A DNA stretch of 64,000 nucleotides from Galactobacter caseinivorans. GTDB lineage: Bacteria; Actinomycetota; Actinomycetes; Actinomycetales; Micrococcaceae. Below, piece by piece: positions 1 to 7,206 of the stretch. The notes under the pieces were generated by a model that worked only from the letters and a program-made list of their open reading frames with translations, searched no databases and had not been told where the DNA came from. The first letter of the stretch is position 1; each line of letters opens with the position of its first letter. The translations under genes were made by a program, and so were the position numbers. The stretch is taken from contig NZ_QQXL01000004.1 in NCBI RefSeq assembly GCF_003640665.1, forward strand, positions 114,858 through 178,857, in the 5' to 3' direction.

Positions 1-2
1 TG

Positions 3-98
3 GGGTTGGTGCCCGTCGGGAGCGCCGATTATCAGCGCCTTTCCACGGATAAGGGGCTGGCTCAGAAGCAGGCGCTGCGCTCGTCTCGGAAGGTTTGA
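3..98 (+). CDS. C-terminal end of an unidentified protein (cut by window edge)
   Basis: An open frame enters from the left edge and stops at TGA 96-98, giving about 31 residues that end QALRSSRKV. Its length and start are unknown. The tail is polar and basic, as expected for the cytoplasmic end of a membrane protein or a loose C-terminus. In related actinomycetes a transporter gene often lies just before dnaB, so that is one possibility, but nothing in this fragment proves it. It could also be a chance open frame. Confidence 0.3.
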   Translation, partial: GLVPVGSADYQRLSTDKGLAQKQALRSSRKV

Positions 99-125
99 GC
101 GCGGCGTTCGTGGTTGCGGGCGCGC

Positions 126-569
126 TTAGTTGACCTGCTCGCCCGCGGCGCCCTTGGCCTTCCATGTCAGAGCGTGCGCGTACCCCGTCTCGGTGAGCTC
201 GCGGAGCACCGCCAGATCGACGTCCGCCAAGGTGTTGACGTACAGGCATGACGCGCCGATCTTGTGCTTGCCCAGCTTGGCTAGGAGCGCCGCGCCCTCC
301 GGCTGGCCCGTGAGCCCATAGAGGGAGAGCGACGCCTTGCGCGGGCTGAAACCGATCAACGGCGCGGTCCCCGAATGGCCGGAGGCGTAGCGGTAGCTGT
401 ACTCATCAAAGCCCACGATGCTTGGCCCCCACATCCGCGCAGGCTGGCCGGAGACCCCCGCAAAGAGCTCCAGAAGGTACAGGCCGTCCGCGCGGCGGAC
501 TGCGTGCTCCACGGACTCCACAAACACCAGCGGTTCGACGCCGGTGGGCTGGGTTTTCTGCTCATTCAT
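126..569 (-). CDS. DUF1801 domain-containing protein
   Basis: A 147-residue cytosolic protein with the DUF1801 (YdhG-like) fold pattern: a conserved GFDEYSYRY segment near residue 53, then SPRKASLSLYG near 75 and LGKHKIGASCLYV near 100. The family is small, widespread in soil bacteria and without an established reaction. Length is normal for the family. The start is an ATG at 567-569 on the minus strand. The gene is convergent with whatever enters from the left edge, and it diverges from dnaB across a 568-bp spacer that carries DnaA-like boxes. No functional link to replication can be claimed from position alone. Confidence 0.8.
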   Translation of the reverse strand: MNEQKTQPTGVEPLVFVESVEHAVRRADGLYLLELFAGVSGQPARMWGPSIVGFDEYSYRYASGHSGTAPLIGFSPRKASLSLYGLTGQPEGAALLAKLGKHKIGASCLYVNTLADVDLAVLRELTETGYAHALTWKAKGAAGEQVN

Positions 570-734
570 GCCTCAGTTTCGGTGCTGAGCGGGCAGGGGG
601 CAAGCCCCGCCGTTGCCGAGCCGTTGCCGCTAGCGGTGATCGATGCCACGTATGTGGATGTGGGCATGTTTGCCCGCATGGCGGACGGTGGTGGTCGGGC
701 GGACACTTCGGGGTCGTCACGCGGCTGGCGTGTC

Positions 735-989
735 TGTGGAGAAGCGGCCAAAACTGTGGATAACTAGCCCCCCCACACGTGGAGGGTCCGCGTCAAGTCC
801 ACATACGCACAAGCAAGCTGGGGACAACGGGCCAAAAATAAACTTGAGCGGACTCGCCAGTAACCCCGGAAACTCAACGAAGTACAGCGTTAGAAAACAG
901 TTGTGCACCTGACTGTCCCCAAGTTGTCCACAGTTGTCCCCACCTTCTGTGGCACTTGTTAACAGAGCTCCTGTGGAACTTGTGGATAA
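735..989. promoter_or_regulatory. Cluster of DnaA-box-like 9-mers upstream of dnaB
   Basis: The 568-bp gap 570-1137 holds no gene. Two perfect TTATCCACA boxes lie on the minus strand at 755-763 and 981-989. A TTGTCCACA lies at 924-932, TTGTCCCCA at 934-942, CTGTCCCCA at 913-921, its inverted form TGGGGACAA at 819-827, and a one-mismatch box at 735-743. Between them, 830-905 is distinctly A/T-richer than its surroundings (for example AAAAATAAACT). Box density and the A/T-rich spacer resemble an origin or a DnaA-titration or autoregulatory site. Actinobacterial oriC usually lies beside dnaA/dnaN, and neither gene is visible here. Confidence 0.6.
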
Positions 990-1137
990 CTGGTTTGTCT
1001 ACTGCGGCAAACGGCCCTACCGTGGGGTCATTCCTCTACCTACGCGCCACATGGCGCGGGGGCATTCCCTGCCCAGCAAAGCGTCGGCCCCACGGCGCAC
1101 TCTGGGTAGGTCAGGAACCAGCAGCGAGGAGTCCAGG

Positions 1138-2529
1138 GTGAGCGTTCAGGAGTACGAGGGCAGCAGAAGCGCCCCCGGGGATGCCGGAGCGCGCACGCCC
1201 CCTCAGGACCTGGTTGCGGAGCAGTCCGTACTGGGCGGCATGATGCTCTCCAAGGACGCCATCGCGGATTGCGTGGAGACGCTGCGCGGCATGGACTTTT
1301 ACCGTCCCAGCCACGAAAACATCTATGAGGCCGTCATTGACCTCTATGGTCGTGGCGAGCCCGCGGACGCGGTCACGGTGGCGGATGAGCTGACCAAGCG
1401 CGGCGATCTGCAGCGGGTGGGCGGCGCCGCCTACCTTCACGAGCTGATTCAGTCCGTGCCGACGGCGGCCAACGCTGGCTTCTATGCGGAGATCGTGCGG
1501 GAGCGCGCTGTGTTGCGCCGCCTGGTGGATGCGGGCACGCGCATCGTGCAGATGGGCTACTCCTCTGATGGCGAGGTGGACGCCATTGTGAATGAGGCCC
1601 AGGCAGAGGTCATGAAGGTCGCAGATCGCCGCGGCGGCGAGGACTACGTGGCACTGAAGGACATCATCGAGGGCACCGTTGATGAGATTGAGTCGGCGAG
1701 CTCCCGCACCGAGGGCATCACCGGTGTCCCCACCGGCTTCTACGAGTTTGATGAGCTGACCCAGGGCCTGCAGGGCGGCCAGATGATCGTGGTTGCCGCG
1801 CGTCCCGCCGTCGGTAAGTCCACGTTCGCCCTGGATATTGCCCGCTCCGCTGCCATTAAGCACCACCTCACCACCGTGTTCTTCTCCTTGGAAATGGGCC
1901 GGAACGAGATCGCGATGCGTCTGCTTTCTGCGGAGGCCACCATTGGCCTGCAGGACCTGCGCAAGGGCCAGGTCAAGGACGAGCAGTGGACCAAGATCGC
2001 CAACACCATGGGCAATCTCAACGACGCGCCGCTCTTCATTGACGACAGCCCCAACATGTCCCTCATGGAGATCCGGGCCAAGGCACGCCGCCTCAAGCAG
2101 AAGCATGACCTGAAGCTGGTGGTCCTGGACTACCTGCAGCTCATGAGCTCCGGCAAGCGCGTGGAGTCCCGCCAGCAAGAGGTCTCCGAGTTCTCCCGTG
2201 CGCTCAAGCTCATGGCCAAGGAACTGGACGTGCCGGTGATTGCGCTGTCTCAGCTGAACCGTGGCTCCGAGCAGCGCACGGATAAGCGCCCGCAGGTCAG
2301 CGATCTGCGCGAGTCCGGCTCCATTGAGCAGGACGCCGACATGGTGATCCTGCTGCACCGCGAGGACATCTACGACAAGGAATCCCCGCGCGCCGGCGAG
2401 GCGGACGTGATCGTGGCCAAGCACCGTAACGGCCCCACCAAGACCATCGTGGTCGCGTTCCAGGGCCACTACTCGCGCTTTAACAACATGGCGCAGGGTG
2501 ACTACGCGGAGCCCGGCGGCGGGGTATAG
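1138..2529 (+). CDS. dnaB: Replicative DNA helicase DnaB
   Basis: 463 residues, the normal length of a DnaB without an intein. DnaB is the ring-shaped hexameric helicase that unwinds the lagging-strand template at the fork and recruits primase. The N-terminal DnaB domain covers about residues 20-125 (PQDLVAEQSVLGGMM). The RecA-like ATPase follows, with Walker A ARPAVGKST near 221-229, Walker B VVLDYLQLM near 329-336, and the RSGSIEQDAD-type segment with E-S-G-S-I-E-Q-D-A-D near 395-404. I chose GTG 1138 because GAGGA lies seven bases upstream and homology begins right after it; the frame is open further upstream but looks non-coding. The promoter region contains clustered DnaA-like boxes. Confidence 0.97.
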   Translation: MSVQEYEGSRSAPGDAGARTPPQDLVAEQSVLGGMMLSKDAIADCVETLRGMDFYRPSHENIYEAVIDLYGRGEPADAVTVADELTKRGDLQRVGGAAYLHELIQSVPTAANAGFYAEIVRERAVLRRLVDAGTRIVQMGYSSDGEVDAIVNEAQAEVMKVADRRGGEDYVALKDIIEGTVDEIESASSRTEGITGVPTGFYEFDELTQGLQGGQMIVVAARPAVGKSTFALDIARSAAIKHHLTTVFFSLEMGRNEIAMRLLSAEATIGLQDLRKGQVKDEQWTKIANTMGNLNDAPLFIDDSPNMSLMEIRAKARRLKQKHDLKLVVLDYLQLMSSGKRVESRQQEVSEFSRALKLMAKELDVPVIALSQLNRGSEQRTDKRPQVSDLRESGSIEQDADMVILLHREDIYDKESPRAGEADVIVAKHRNGPTKTIVVAFQGHYSRFNNMAQGDYAEPGGGV

Positions 2530-2543
2530 CGGCAGGACTATCG

Positions 2544-2559
2544 GGTGCCCGACGCCGCC
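2544..2559 (+). repeat. REP-like motif, single copy (after dnaB)
   Basis: GGTGCCCGACGCCGCC in the short gap between dnaB and the next gene. The same motif recurs at 17395-17440, 20343-20358, 23959-24088, 37833-37872, 42084-42127 and 45661-45675, at several of these as an inverted pair. Confidence 0.55.
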
Positions 2560-2597
2560 TGGCAGGGTGGCGCGGGCAGTCGTGAAACACTGCTCAG

Positions 2598-3023
2598 GTG
2601 ACCTCCCCAGACCCGGCCCTGGTTCCCGAACTGCTCGTCGCTGACGTGCAGCGCAGCCTGCATTTTTGGATTGATCTGTGTGGCTTTGAGATCCAGTACC
2701 AGCGGGCAGAGGAGGGTTTCGCGTACATCGCGCGCGGTTCGGCTCATCTGATGCTGGAACAGCACGCGGTGGGTCGGAACTGGGTGACCGGCACGCTGGA
2801 GCGGCCCTTGGGCAGGGGGATCAACTTTCAGATCAGCGTTCCTGAGCTTGATCCGATTCTTGACGCGCTGCGCGCCGAGGAGTGGCCGCTCTTCATGGAG
2901 CCGGAGGCCACGTGGTACCGCGTGAGTCAGACCGAAGAGACTGGCGTGGAGCAGTTTCTCGTCACTGATCCCGATGGGTACCTGGTGCGGTTTCAGACGT
3001 CTGCGGGCCGTCGCGCTCTCTAA
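2598..3023 (+). CDS. VOC-family (glyoxalase/bleomycin-resistance-like) protein
   Basis: A 141-residue protein of the vicinal-oxygen-chelate superfamily. It opens with the typical beta-alpha-beta start PELLVADVQRSLHFW, has WIDLCGFEIQYQ near residue 24, and ends with FLVTDPDGYLVRFQT, the canonical last strand of bleomycin-resistance-type VOC proteins. These bind metal or bulky ligands and act as dioxygenases, isomerases or drug-sequestering proteins; the substrate cannot be read here. Start is GTG 2598. It is 68 bp downstream of dnaB on the same strand, separated by a REP-like motif, so co-transcription is possible. Confidence 0.85.
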   Translation: MTSPDPALVPELLVADVQRSLHFWIDLCGFEIQYQRAEEGFAYIARGSAHLMLEQHAVGRNWVTGTLERPLGRGINFQISVPELDPILDALRAEEWPLFMEPEATWYRVSQTEETGVEQFLVTDPDGYLVRFQTSAGRRAL

Positions 3024-3026
3024 GAC

Positions 3027-3737
3027 CTAGCCCAGCGCGACGGCACATTGCGCGCCAACAGTGATGAAGCCCAGCCGCGCGGCGAGCCGGTGGGAGGATT
3101 CGTTGTCCGTGCGACTGCGCCATTGGGGGATCAGCCCCCGTTCCAGTGCGGCGCTGACGGCCGCGGACGCCGCGGAATACGCATGATCACCACCGCGATG
3201 TTCGGGGTGTGTCAGGACGCCCAGCTGAGCTATTTCGGAATGCCAGGGATCAAAACCGCTGACGGCCACGGTCGCTCCCGACCCCGCCGCTGTGGAGGCC
3301 CAAGCGTGAGGCATGCCGCCCACGCCGGACTCATCGTCTTCTTCCTCGGTGCAGGCCGTCCGCACTGCGGTGAGGTCCGTGGCCGTCGCCGTCGATGTCT
3401 CGCGACTCCCTGGCGGCGGCGCGACTGCGAGGTATGAGAGCGTCGCAGTGCCGATCGGCACGGCAGCCGGTCCAAGCGCGGAGGCCACCACGCGCGCGTC
3501 GAGCAATTGTTCCGGGTCCAAGCGCCGCAGGCGCCTCATCAGGTCCGGCGGAGCGGCGACCAGGCGCGTGCCAAAGAGGGCCACGGAGACCACAGCGTCC
3601 AGGTCGTCACGCTCCACGAATTCGATCCCGCCGTCGGCCACGAGGCCGCTCGCCCCGAGCGCCTCCAGCCACACCCGGCGAATTCTTGCCTCGAGGTGAG
3701 CCGGCAAACGGTCCTGGGCCTCAGACGCCTTGCACAT
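3027..3737 (-). CDS. GNAT-family N-acetyltransferase
   Basis: About 236 residues from ATG 3737; a GTG at 3773 would add 12. The C-terminal third carries the GNAT/FR47-like acetyl-CoA site: IAQLGVLTHPEHRGGDHA (motif A, V-x-P-x-x-R-G-G) followed by QWRSRTDNESSHRLAARLGF. The N-terminal half is variable, as in GNATs that read a specific acceptor, and it contains an acidic linker (TEEEDDESG) near the middle. Acceptor unknown. Its 3' end almost touches the convergent VOC gene. It follows the PPC-domain gene and a possible small overlapping gene on the same strand, which suggests one transcript. Confidence 0.8.
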   Translation of the reverse strand: MCKASEAQDRLPAHLEARIRRVWLEALGASGLVADGGIEFVERDDLDAVVSVALFGTRLVAAPPDLMRRLRRLDPEQLLDARVVASALGPAAVPIGTATLSYLAVAPPPGSRETSTATATDLTAVRTACTEEEDDESGVGGMPHAWASTAAGSGATVAVSGFDPWHSEIAQLGVLTHPEHRGGDHAYSAASAAVSAALERGLIPQWRSRTDNESSHRLAARLGFITVGAQCAVALG

Positions 3738-3891
3738 ACTGCCGGCAGACGTAGACGCGCGCGAACCGTTCACGCAGAACGGCGACCAAGGCCAGAGCTG
3801 GCTGCTTCGGCAGGGTGCGGTGTGGCTTCACGTCGTCGAAGTACTGGGTCCCCAGGAAGGAGAGCGCACGGCAACAGTCCCGGCCCGTCAC
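3721..3891 (-). CDS. Possible small protein between PPC-domain and GNAT genes
   Basis: A 56-codon frame whose GTG start overlaps the TGA of the PPC-domain gene (GTGA) and whose stop overlaps the start of the GNAT gene. Codon third positions are mostly G/C, like the neighbours, and the product is basic with a hydrophobic stretch (QPALALVAVLRERF). I recognise no family. It may be a genuine translationally coupled small gene or the remnant of a larger one; only the overlaps and codon use support it. Confidence 0.35.
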   Translation of the reverse strand: MTGRDCCRALSFLGTQYFDDVKPHRTLPKQPALALVAVLRERFARVYVCRQYVQGV

Positions 3892-4382
3892 AGCGTGAAG
3901 ATGTTGAGGCCCAGATCTGCGTCTAACGCCTTCTCCAGCGGATGGGCCGCAACCGTGATGAAGAATTCGCCGGCACCGCGGATCCACGCCTCCTTGAGAT
4001 GCCCGGCGATCGCCGAATAGTCGGAACGCCCCAACGTGGTGTGGATGTGCACCAGGGTCTCGTCGCCGCGCACCGAAATGTTGCCCTGCAGGCCGGCGAT
4101 CTCCATCTGCTCATCAAACTCGCGGTCCACGTAGGTGAGCTCGATGGGGTCGCGGAAGAGCAGGGTGGCCCGGCTGACCGCACCGATTCCGCGAACCGCC
4201 CCACCCCGGATGCCCTGGCTACGGGCAAAATCGGTGATCGCCGCGACTAGTTCGGCGCCCGTGCGAACGCTCAGCACGTGGTTGGGGCCGCCGATGTGCC
4301 TGGCTGACCAGGTGGCGCCGGCTGTTGCCCCCGACGTGGTCTCCGGCTGTCCCGCGGGCTGGCTCGGGGTAGTGGGCTGCAT
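3888..4382 (-). CDS. PPC-domain (DUF296) protein
   Basis: 164 residues from ATG 4382, chosen because GGAGG lies nine bases upstream on the minus strand. After a short Thr/Pro/Ser-rich leader, the body matches the PPC (plant and prokaryote conserved) domain: HVLSVRTGAELVAAI, then GGAVRGIGAVSRATLLF, then GDETLVHIHTTLG and a final hydrophobic FFITVAAHPLEKAL strand. In plants the domain sits in AT-hook proteins; bacterial single-domain forms are trimers of unknown role, some with a histidine site for metal. HIHTT near the C-terminal half is such a candidate site. First gene of a likely PPC-small ORF-GNAT unit. Confidence 0.85.
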   Translation of the reverse strand: MQPTTPSQPAGQPETTSGATAGATWSARHIGGPNHVLSVRTGAELVAAITDFARSQGIRGGAVRGIGAVSRATLLFRDPIELTYVDREFDEQMEIAGLQGNISVRGDETLVHIHTTLGRSDYSAIAGHLKEAWIRGAGEFFITVAAHPLEKALDADLGLNIFTL

Positions 4383-4631
4383 GGAACAGTCCTCCGTTTC
4401 TGCGCACCAGGGCGCATCAGTCGGGTGAACTCGCATCATGGCCCGGATCGACGGGGGAGTCAACGGGCCCGCGTGAACTCCAGTTCGTCGCTGGTGCCGG
4501 CTGTGAACCAGGTCGCGGGCCGGGAGGGGCTCATGCCGGGTTCGTTGGTTCTCCTGGGGTGCTGGCGATGCGAGCTCAGGGCGCCGCGGGCGTGAAATAA
4601 TGGGGCTACCCCCCACCCTGAAGGATCCTCG

Positions 4632-5357
4632 ATGTCACGCTGGGCCGTCGTCTCGCGCGCCTGGGCCACCTCGGCCCTCGCCGTGGCGTGTGCTCTGTGG
4701 GCCCACACGGCCGCCGGCGGCACCGTGACCTCCTGGCTGGGACCCCTGCTGGCCCTAGCGCTCGGCTCCGTCCTGGCGCTTCCGTTGATGCGTGCGCGCC
4801 CCAGTTGGCTGCGCACGCTGGGCCTGCTGCTCCCGTCGCAGCTGGCGTACCACTTCCTTTTTGGGTCCATGGGTGCGCCTTCCCTGCCCGACGCCGCTGG
4901 CCCCCTCCCAGCGCACACGCACCACGGCGCGCTGGGTACCCCAGGGCAATCGGCCGGTTCCCTGGACGGGATGCCTTCCGGGCACCAGATGGGCGGCCAC
5001 CAGATGGGTGGCCATGAGATGACCGGGCCGCTGGCGGACCTGGCCAGCGCCTCCCCGTGGGGCGCGGACCAGTTCATGATTGTCGCGCACGTGGGGGCAG
5101 CCGTGGCCTCCGCCCTGCTGGTGCGATGGGGCGAGCTGCTCCTGATCGCGCTCTGTGCGCAGTTACGCCTGGGTGCTCGCGCGGTGGCGTCGTCAGCAGT
5201 CGCCTCCGCCCAGCGGGTGGCCCTCATCCTGGGAACCAGGGCTCCCCGACCGGCCGCCCTGCGCTGGGCAGCTGGGGTGGACCCACATCCGCACCGGCCC
5301 GGGTCCCTTCGGCTGGTTGGCTCGCTGCGATTCCGCGGGCCGCCCTCGCCCGCCTGA
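4632..5357 (+). CDS. His/Met-rich membrane protein, probable metal-associated
   Basis: 241 residues. The N-terminal half has about three hydrophobic segments (roughly residues 10-30, 35-52, 62-78). A loop follows with repeated HQMGG units and further His and Met near residues 115-130, then another hydrophobic segment near 150-180 and a basic, Pro/Arg-rich tail. His/Met clusters like this typically bind copper or other soft metals outside the membrane. I cannot assign a named family. ATG 4632 has AAGGA six bases upstream. The next gene is a PepSY-TM protein, and a CsoR-like operator and an NreB-like exporter lie further on, so a role in metal homeostasis is inferred. Confidence 0.65.
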   Translation: MSRWAVVSRAWATSALAVACALWAHTAAGGTVTSWLGPLLALALGSVLALPLMRARPSWLRTLGLLLPSQLAYHFLFGSMGAPSLPDAAGPLPAHTHHGALGTPGQSAGSLDGMPSGHQMGGHQMGGHEMTGPLADLASASPWGADQFMIVAHVGAAVASALLVRWGELLLIALCAQLRLGARAVASSAVASAQRVALILGTRAPRPAALRWAAGVDPHPHRPGSLRLVGSLRFRGPPSPA

Positions 5358-5578
5358 GCCACTCACCCGGAACCGGCCTCACCGCCGTGCCCCGCCAGGA
5401 GTGAGCCTGCGCGCCTCCCCACGCCCGCGTCGTCGGGCAGCCCCACCGCACCCCCGGTGAAGGGCCAGGCAGGCGTGCCCTCCCCTTTTCCTTTCGCGCT
5501 CGCCGTCAGCCGCCGCGCGCCCCCGTGGGGGCGGAGCGTCGCACTCGCCAGCGCCCCGGCTCCCCAAGGAGCACCCGC

Positions 5579-7042
5579 ATGTCCACTCCCACCCCTTCCT
5601 CTGTGGTGCCGCAGACGCGGCCCGCAGCTGAACCCCCACGGCCAGGCGCCCGCCGCAGGCCCTGGCTCAAGCCGCTCGTGATGCGCCTGCACTTCTACGC
5701 CGGCATCTTTGTGGCGCCCTTCATCTTGTTGGCCGCCGTCACCGGCGCAGCCTATTCGGTCACTCCGCAGCTGGAAAGAGTGATCTATGCCCATGAATTG
5801 AACGGTTCTGGTACTGCGGAAACGCCCATGGCCAGCCTCGAATCACAGCTGAGTGCAGCCCAGCGGCACACGAACGACGCGGCCGTGGTCGCCGTGCGCC
5901 CGGCGCAAGACGCAACACATTCCACGCGGGTTATGTATGCCGATCCCGAGGACACAGATGGAGGCCAGCGCACCGTCTTTGTTGATCCAGTCAGCGCCGA
6001 GGTGCTGGGCAGTTTCAATACCTACACCAGCGTGGGCCAGACCCCGATGCGCCACTGGCTGGAGGGCTTCCATTCCTCGCTGCAACTGGGTGAGCCGGGC
6101 CGGATCTACTCGGAGATTGCCGCCTCCTGGCTAGGTGTGATTGCCGCGGCTGGCCTGTTCCTCTGGTTGTGGACCTGGGGCAAGTCCAAGCGTGCGGCCA
6201 GGCGAGACCTGCTGCGGCCGGCGCTCAAGCAGACAGGGTATCGACGAGCCCGGAGTCTACATACCTCTGTTGGCATATGGGCACTTGTGGCCATGCTTTT
6301 CCTGTCCGCCACCGGCATCACGTGGTCGCAATGGGCCGGGAACAACGTCACGGAGCTGCGCGCGGCGCTGAGTTGGACCGCCCCCAAGCTCACCTCCACC
6401 CTGGGTGGCGCCCCGGCGGGCGGCGGCGGTGGCGCGCACGCCGAGCACGGCGGCATGGCCGCCCCGACCGAGGGAAACCAGTGGAGTGATCCCGCGGCCT
6501 TCACCCAGGTGCTTTCCCTGGCGCGCATGAGCAATATCGACGGGAATCAGTTGGAGATCCGCCCGCCCGCAGATCAGGGGAGCGCGTGGGTGGTGAAGGA
6601 GACCCGCGCGCAATTCCCGGTCAAGGCGGACCAGATAGCCATAGACCGCGCCAATGGCACGGTGGTTGACCGCCTGGACTTTAATGACCAGAACCTGCCC
6701 TCCCAGTTGGCCACCTTGGGCATCAACTTGCACATGGGTGAGCTCTTTGGCATCTGGAATCAGGTGGGCCTGCTCCTGGTCGCGCTGGCCATCATCGTGA
6801 TCATCCTGGCCGGCTACCGCACCTGGTACCTGCGGCGCCCGCAGGGGTTGCGCCTGCGGGACAAGAAGCCGCCCTTCCGGCCCTTCGCGGTCCCGTGGTG
6901 GGGCTGGGCGCTGTTCGGCGCTGCCGGGTTGGGGCTGGGTCTGTTCCTGCCTGCGCTGGGACTGACGCTGACCGCGTTTGTGCTCTGCGATGTAGTGCTC
7001 ATGCTGACCCGGGGCGCCCGCTCGCGCCGCCTCGCAGCGTAG
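5579..7042 (+). CDS. PepSY-associated transmembrane protein
   Basis: 487 residues from ATG 5579, which has AAGGAG eight bases upstream. It follows the PepSY_TM plan: a first helix near residues 38-60 (FYAGIFVAPFILLAAVTG), an extracytoplasmic PepSY-like region, a second helix after EGFHSSLQLGEPGRIYSEI, a third near SLHTSVGIWALVAMLFLSATG, a long outer loop and two or three C-terminal helices. The paired His in FYAG/LHTS segments resemble haem- or metal-linked PepSY_TM proteins used in iron or copper handling. The outer loop has a Gly/His patch (GGGGGAHAEHGG). It lies downstream of the His/Met-rich membrane protein on the same strand. Confidence 0.85.
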   Translation: MSTPTPSSVVPQTRPAAEPPRPGARRRPWLKPLVMRLHFYAGIFVAPFILLAAVTGAAYSVTPQLERVIYAHELNGSGTAETPMASLESQLSAAQRHTNDAAVVAVRPAQDATHSTRVMYADPEDTDGGQRTVFVDPVSAEVLGSFNTYTSVGQTPMRHWLEGFHSSLQLGEPGRIYSEIAASWLGVIAAAGLFLWLWTWGKSKRAARRDLLRPALKQTGYRRARSLHTSVGIWALVAMLFLSATGITWSQWAGNNVTELRAALSWTAPKLTSTLGGAPAGGGGGAHAEHGGMAAPTEGNQWSDPAAFTQVLSLARMSNIDGNQLEIRPPADQGSAWVVKETRAQFPVKADQIAIDRANGTVVDRLDFNDQNLPSQLATLGINLHMGELFGIWNQVGLLLVALAIIVIILAGYRTWYLRRPQGLRLRDKKPPFRPFAVPWWGWALFGAAGLGLGLFLPALGLTLTAFVLCDVVLMLTRGARSRRLAA

Positions 7043-7089
7043 GCGAACTCAGCCGGCGCCCCACCGCCCAGCCGCTTAGCCGCGCGGCC

Positions 7090-7134
7090 GCCCAGCCGCG
7101 CCATCCGGACGCTCACCGGGTGGCGCGGCTGGGC
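7090..7134 (+). terminator. Strong hairpin, probable terminator after the PepSY gene
   Basis: GCCCAGCCGCGCCA (7090-7103) pairs perfectly with TGGCGCGGCTGGGC (7121-7134), and CCGG/CCGG pairs again inside. It lacks a T-tract, which is common for actinobacterial terminators. Confidence 0.65.
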
Positions 7135-7206
7135 ATCCTCAACCCGCTGCCGCCCGGCTACGCGGCGGGGGACACAGCTCCACGCGCAGTGGCTAGGCTG
7201 AGCCCC

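Noticed and set aside
1111-2469. Long open frame on the minus strand of dnaB (about 450 codons)
   Set aside because: It mirrors the dnaB codons; the product is His/Leu/Gly/Arg-rich without any motif, as expected of antisense to a GC-rich gene.
4608-4625. GGGGCTACCCC before the His/Met-rich membrane gene as a CsoR operator
   Set aside because: The G and C tracts are in the opposite order to CsoR sites and the flanking ATA/TAT is missing.
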